A stretch of DNA of 64,000 bases from Skeletonema tropicum. Lineage: Eukaryota > Bacillariophyta > Thalassiosirophyceae > Thalassiosirales > Thalassiosiraceae. The stretch spans positions 3,100,001 to 3,164,000 of the forward strand of contig CM074129.1 of the NCBI GenBank assembly GCA_037178625.1. Reading direction: 5' to 3'. A program made the position numbers and the translations under genes. This document shows, piece by piece, positions 61,971 to 64,000 of this stretch. The notes under the pieces are model-generated. The model saw only the letters and a list, made by a program, of their open reading frames with translations, made no database searches and was not told the DNA's origin. Within the stretch, counting starts at the first letter, position 1. Every line of letters begins with the position of its first letter.

Positions 61971-62675
61971 TCATAAGGGACGAAAACTCTGAATGCAAGC
62001 TTGAACCTCTTTCTCCCTAGCTTCATCAAAATCGGCTTCTTTACTTTGCACTGTCAGGACGTACAGAAAACCATCTTTGATGTAAATTCGCGTCGCAAAC
62101 CGCTTCTTGCCCCTCTTTCCATCAGATATGTACTCTATATCATAACATCCTGCACTATCTTCAACTGGATCCTTGGCAAGAGTAACTTCAAATACACCAT
62201 CTCGATTCACCTCTGCAGTTACTACTCGTGCAGCTACTTCTTCAGGAGTGCCAAAGTCTTTGATTGACGAAATGCGCACAGGATCAACAGTAACTCCAAG
62301 CGTGTATCCTCGAACATCAGGGATTGAGAAATTGATTTCATCCAAATGAGTCTTTAGTGGTTTGTTTCCCGGTTCAAATAATGGAGGTGGTGTGACTGTG
62401 TAGCTAAATTTGAATTTATCGTTCGGTGATGGGGTACGTACATAGGCCTCATCAGATGCAACCGCAGGAGTAGCTCCAGCCACTATTGGGCAGAGAACGA
62501 GTGATGACAATTGTCCAACGATCTTTCGCCGCGAAAGATTTTCTGCTGCTTCGGGTAGTTGTAAGTTTTGCTTTGTGCTTTGAACTGATGTTGTAGGCGA
62601 CTGCACATGAAATGCTTCTGCTCTCATCGCCATTACAGCGATAGTGCAAGCCACCAGCAAGGGACGATTAATCAT
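61971..62675 (-). CDS. PsbP-domain thylakoid-lumen protein
   Basis: 234 residues from ATG 62675. The presequence is tripartite: signal peptide (LLVACTIAVMAMRAEAFHV with plastid AF motif), transit region, then a Tat lumen signal (SRRKIVGQLSSLVLCPIVAG, A-x-A cleavage near TPAVA/SDE). The mature part matches PsbP: FKFSYTVTPPPLFEPGNKPL, LGVTVDPVRISSIKDFGTPE, and AREKEVQACIQSFRP at the C-terminus. PsbP-family proteins support the oxygen-evolving complex or assembly of photosystems; this one, with an altered N-terminus, is more likely a PsbP-like/PPD protein. It is head-to-head with the next lumen protein. Confidence 0.82.
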   Translation of the reverse strand: MINRPLLVACTIAVMAMRAEAFHVQSPTTSVQSTKQNLQLPEAAENLSRRKIVGQLSSLVLCPIVAGATPAVASDEAYVRTPSPNDKFKFSYTVTPPPLFEPGNKPLKTHLDEINFSIPDVRGYTLGVTVDPVRISSIKDFGTPEEVAARVVTAEVNRDGVFEVTLAKDPVEDSAGCYDIEYISDGKRGKKRFATRIYIKDGFLYVLTVQSKEADFDEAREKEVQACIQSFRPL

Positions 62676-62939
62676 AGTTCGGTTTTAGCGTAGCTACTGA
62701 TCTCGAGGGAATGATGTAGGAATGTGAGAGAGAGTCAGTGCCAGTACTGTTGCCAACACCAACAAGCAACAAAACGAGAGGATGGAGGTGACAAAATCGA
62801 GAGTCGAGAGTGAGTTGGGGAGATGGGATGAGGAGATATTTCCCGCCATTTTCTCCAAGAAAGATTCGATGACGATGACGCAAGCGATGACATCAAAGCA
62901 CATTTTCATGTCGCCTACAACAATCTGTTGTTGCTAACC
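62676..62939. promoter_or_regulatory. Short bidirectional promoter for two lumen proteins
   Basis: 264 bp between the start codons of the PsbP-like and PsbQ/Psb31-like genes. Both encode Tat-type thylakoid-lumen proteins, so a shared light-responsive promoter is likely. No specific motif is claimed. Confidence 0.55.
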
Positions 62940-63701
62940 ATGATGAACCGTACCGTAGCTCTCCTCCTCGCTGCCGTTTCGTGCAGCCATGCATTCACTA
63001 CACAACCGTCAGCGCCTGCGCCAAGGCATATGACCGAACTTTCCGCGGAGGCAGAAGATGATATTTCAGGAAGAAGAAGCTTCCTCACAACTGTAGCGGC
63101 TGTAATCCCTGCTGTCGCCTATTCCGCTCCTGCCTTTGCTTCTGGTGGAGCTACTGCAGGAAAGTACACTACTATTCCAATTGCGAAGCGTCGTTATTAC
63201 GGACGCGTGCAGGAGGCTGTGCACGAATTCTTGCTGATGGGACCTGCTGTTATCAAAGGAGATTTGACCGATCCTGTTGTTCAAGACTTCTTCGATGTCA
63301 CTAAAACAGTTGTAGTACCAGGGAAGAAGAAGGACATTAACGGTGTCTGCAATAAGAAGGATGGCGACTGTAAAGCTACTGATATTTTGGACTCACGTTA
63401 CAATGATATGAAAACTACAATGTACCTTCTCGGAAACGCGTTTAGGATTAATCAGCAAAAGGCACCTGACAACCTACCAACTGTGAAGGCAGCTAAGAAA
63501 TTCTTCAAGACAATGAATCTTTTCGAAAGAAAGGTGCTTAAGAACCCATCGAAAAATGATAAAGCTGCCACGGCACTCTACGCTGAAGCTCTTGACCAGC
63601 TCGACGTATACCTCGATCTCGTCGAGCTTCCTCCAACAGAAAGTGGGCATTACGACCAAGAATTCTCGACCTTGGTCGGTGAGAGCAGTAGAATTACTTA
63701 A
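62940..63701 (+). CDS. PsbQ/Psb31-like extrinsic photosystem II protein
   Basis: First ATG at 62940 gives 253 residues. MMNRTVALLLAAVSCSHAFTTQ is a signal peptide with a plastid AF junction; GRRSFLTTVAAVIPAVAYSA is a Tat lumen signal with the twin Arg, cleaved after PAFAS. The mature protein of about 175 residues is predicted as a helix bundle (GRVQEAVHEFLLMGPAVI, LDSRYNDMKTTMYLLGNAFR, TVKAAKKFFKTMNLFERKVL, LYAEALDQLDVYLDLVELPP); the last segment is very PsbQ-like. Two Cys (VCNKKDGDC) in the first loop recall Psb31, a diatom PSII extrinsic protein. PsbQ versus Psb31 is not decided here. Confidence 0.7.
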   Translation: MMNRTVALLLAAVSCSHAFTTQPSAPAPRHMTELSAEAEDDISGRRSFLTTVAAVIPAVAYSAPAFASGGATAGKYTTIPIAKRRYYGRVQEAVHEFLLMGPAVIKGDLTDPVVQDFFDVTKTVVVPGKKKDINGVCNKKDGDCKATDILDSRYNDMKTTMYLLGNAFRINQQKAPDNLPTVKAAKKFFKTMNLFERKVLKNPSKNDKAATALYAEALDQLDVYLDLVELPPTESGHYDQEFSTLVGESSRIT

Positions 63702-63727
63702 ATATTATCATAGTAATACACCTTCTT

Positions 63728-64000
63728 TTATATACTCTGCAATACAATCCAATCTAAGCCCTCGCCTTTCCTTGTCAAACGCAAGTACGCAAACATTTGA
63801 TTTGACGTCAGAAAATGTAATCGCAATGCTGAGTAAGCAGCAACAGCGCAGTACTTATCGATAGCAGGGTCATAGTCAAGAAGTAGCCTATCGTATGCCC
63901 TCGCATAAGTAGTTGCAAGCTTCATACAATAGATAGCGACTCCCCCTGTGGCTGCTACTCCTTCACAAGAACGAATCGCTCATTGATCGCCATCAGCCGC
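63728..64000 (-). CDS. 3' end of a hypothetical gene (partial)
   Basis: A minus-strand frame ending at 63728 runs to ATG 63925 and stays open about 45 bp further, giving CEGVAATGGVAIYCMKLATT, ARAYDRLLLDYDPAIDKYCA and SALRLHFLTSNQMFAYLRL. An in-frame stop then occurs near 63980. The window edge prevents a conclusion; either an exon boundary or a different start is needed. No domain is recognised. It is convergent with the PsbQ-like gene. Confidence 0.4.

Overview
The window looks like nuclear DNA of a photosynthetic stramenopile, most likely a diatom. It encodes a fucoxanthin chlorophyll a/c-type light-harvesting protein. At least seven proteins carry bipartite plastid presequences with a diatom-style ASAFAP-like motif (for example AAAFAP, SSFAP, AGAFV, AEAFH, SHAFT). 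Introns are mostly short GT-AG introns of about 68-160 bp. There is also a secreted Ser/Lys-rich, Pro/Thr-rich protein resembling cell-wall or silica-associated proteins. A centric diatom is plausible, but genus is inference.

Layout. 1-4.9 kb: end of an acidic protein, an IQ/Sfi1-like protein, a lipid-anchored SPRY protein and a YqgF/RuvX-like nuclease. 5.46-5.57 kb: a tRNA gene whose 3' half lies upstream of its 5' half, a circularly permuted tRNA-Ile(UAU). This is the most notable feature. 7.2-11.8 kb: a 184/173-bp satellite array with 357-bp higher-order dimers; diverged relatives lie at 18.9-19.4 and 44.7-45.1 kb. 12.4-15.7 kb: plastid anthranilate synthase TrpE-TrpG fusion with C-terminal SAP-like repeats. 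16.3-19.7 kb: repeat-rich DNA with a foldback element and a MITE. 20-33 kb: plastid DUF493 protein, secreted cell-wall-like protein, TLC membrane protein, a pair of serine-rich paralogues flanking a plastid 2OG oxygenase-like protein, and Rix1-complex subunit IPI3/WDR18. 33.1-35.5 kb: AT-rich, no gene seen. 35.5-37.5 kb: PDX2 (vitamin B6) and an organellar ribosomal L7/L12. 37.8-38.4 kb: a broken ACBP-domain gene. 39.1-43.0 kb: a Mutator-like transposon with perfect 91-bp terminal inverted repeats. 43.3-44.5 kb: a broken YrdC/EF-hand gene. 45.5-50.7 kb: a cyclin, methylthioribose kinase and an alpha-kinase/Sel1/Tudor-like gene with frame breaks. 50.9-52.8 kb: a decayed tyrosine-recombinase element between two identical palindromic sites. 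53.5-64 kb: light-harvesting protein, BTB protein, fused FetB/FetA-type (STAR2/STAR1) ABC transporter, LSM2, FANCE-like protein, and a divergent pair of thylakoid-lumen proteins (PsbP-like and PsbQ/Psb31-like).

Functionally, the window mixes plastid genes (light harvesting, photosystem II lumen proteins, tryptophan synthesis, a plastid-targeted ABC transporter), housekeeping genes (LSM2, IPI3, L7/L12, PDX2, MtnK) and signalling or cell-cycle genes. Five genes (L7/L12, ACBP, YrdC/EF-hand, alpha-kinase, FANCE-like) need single-base frame corrections, almost all the removal of one extra base. The remaining genes read cleanly. Whether these are assembly errors, gene decay or frameshifted translation cannot be decided from the sequence alone.
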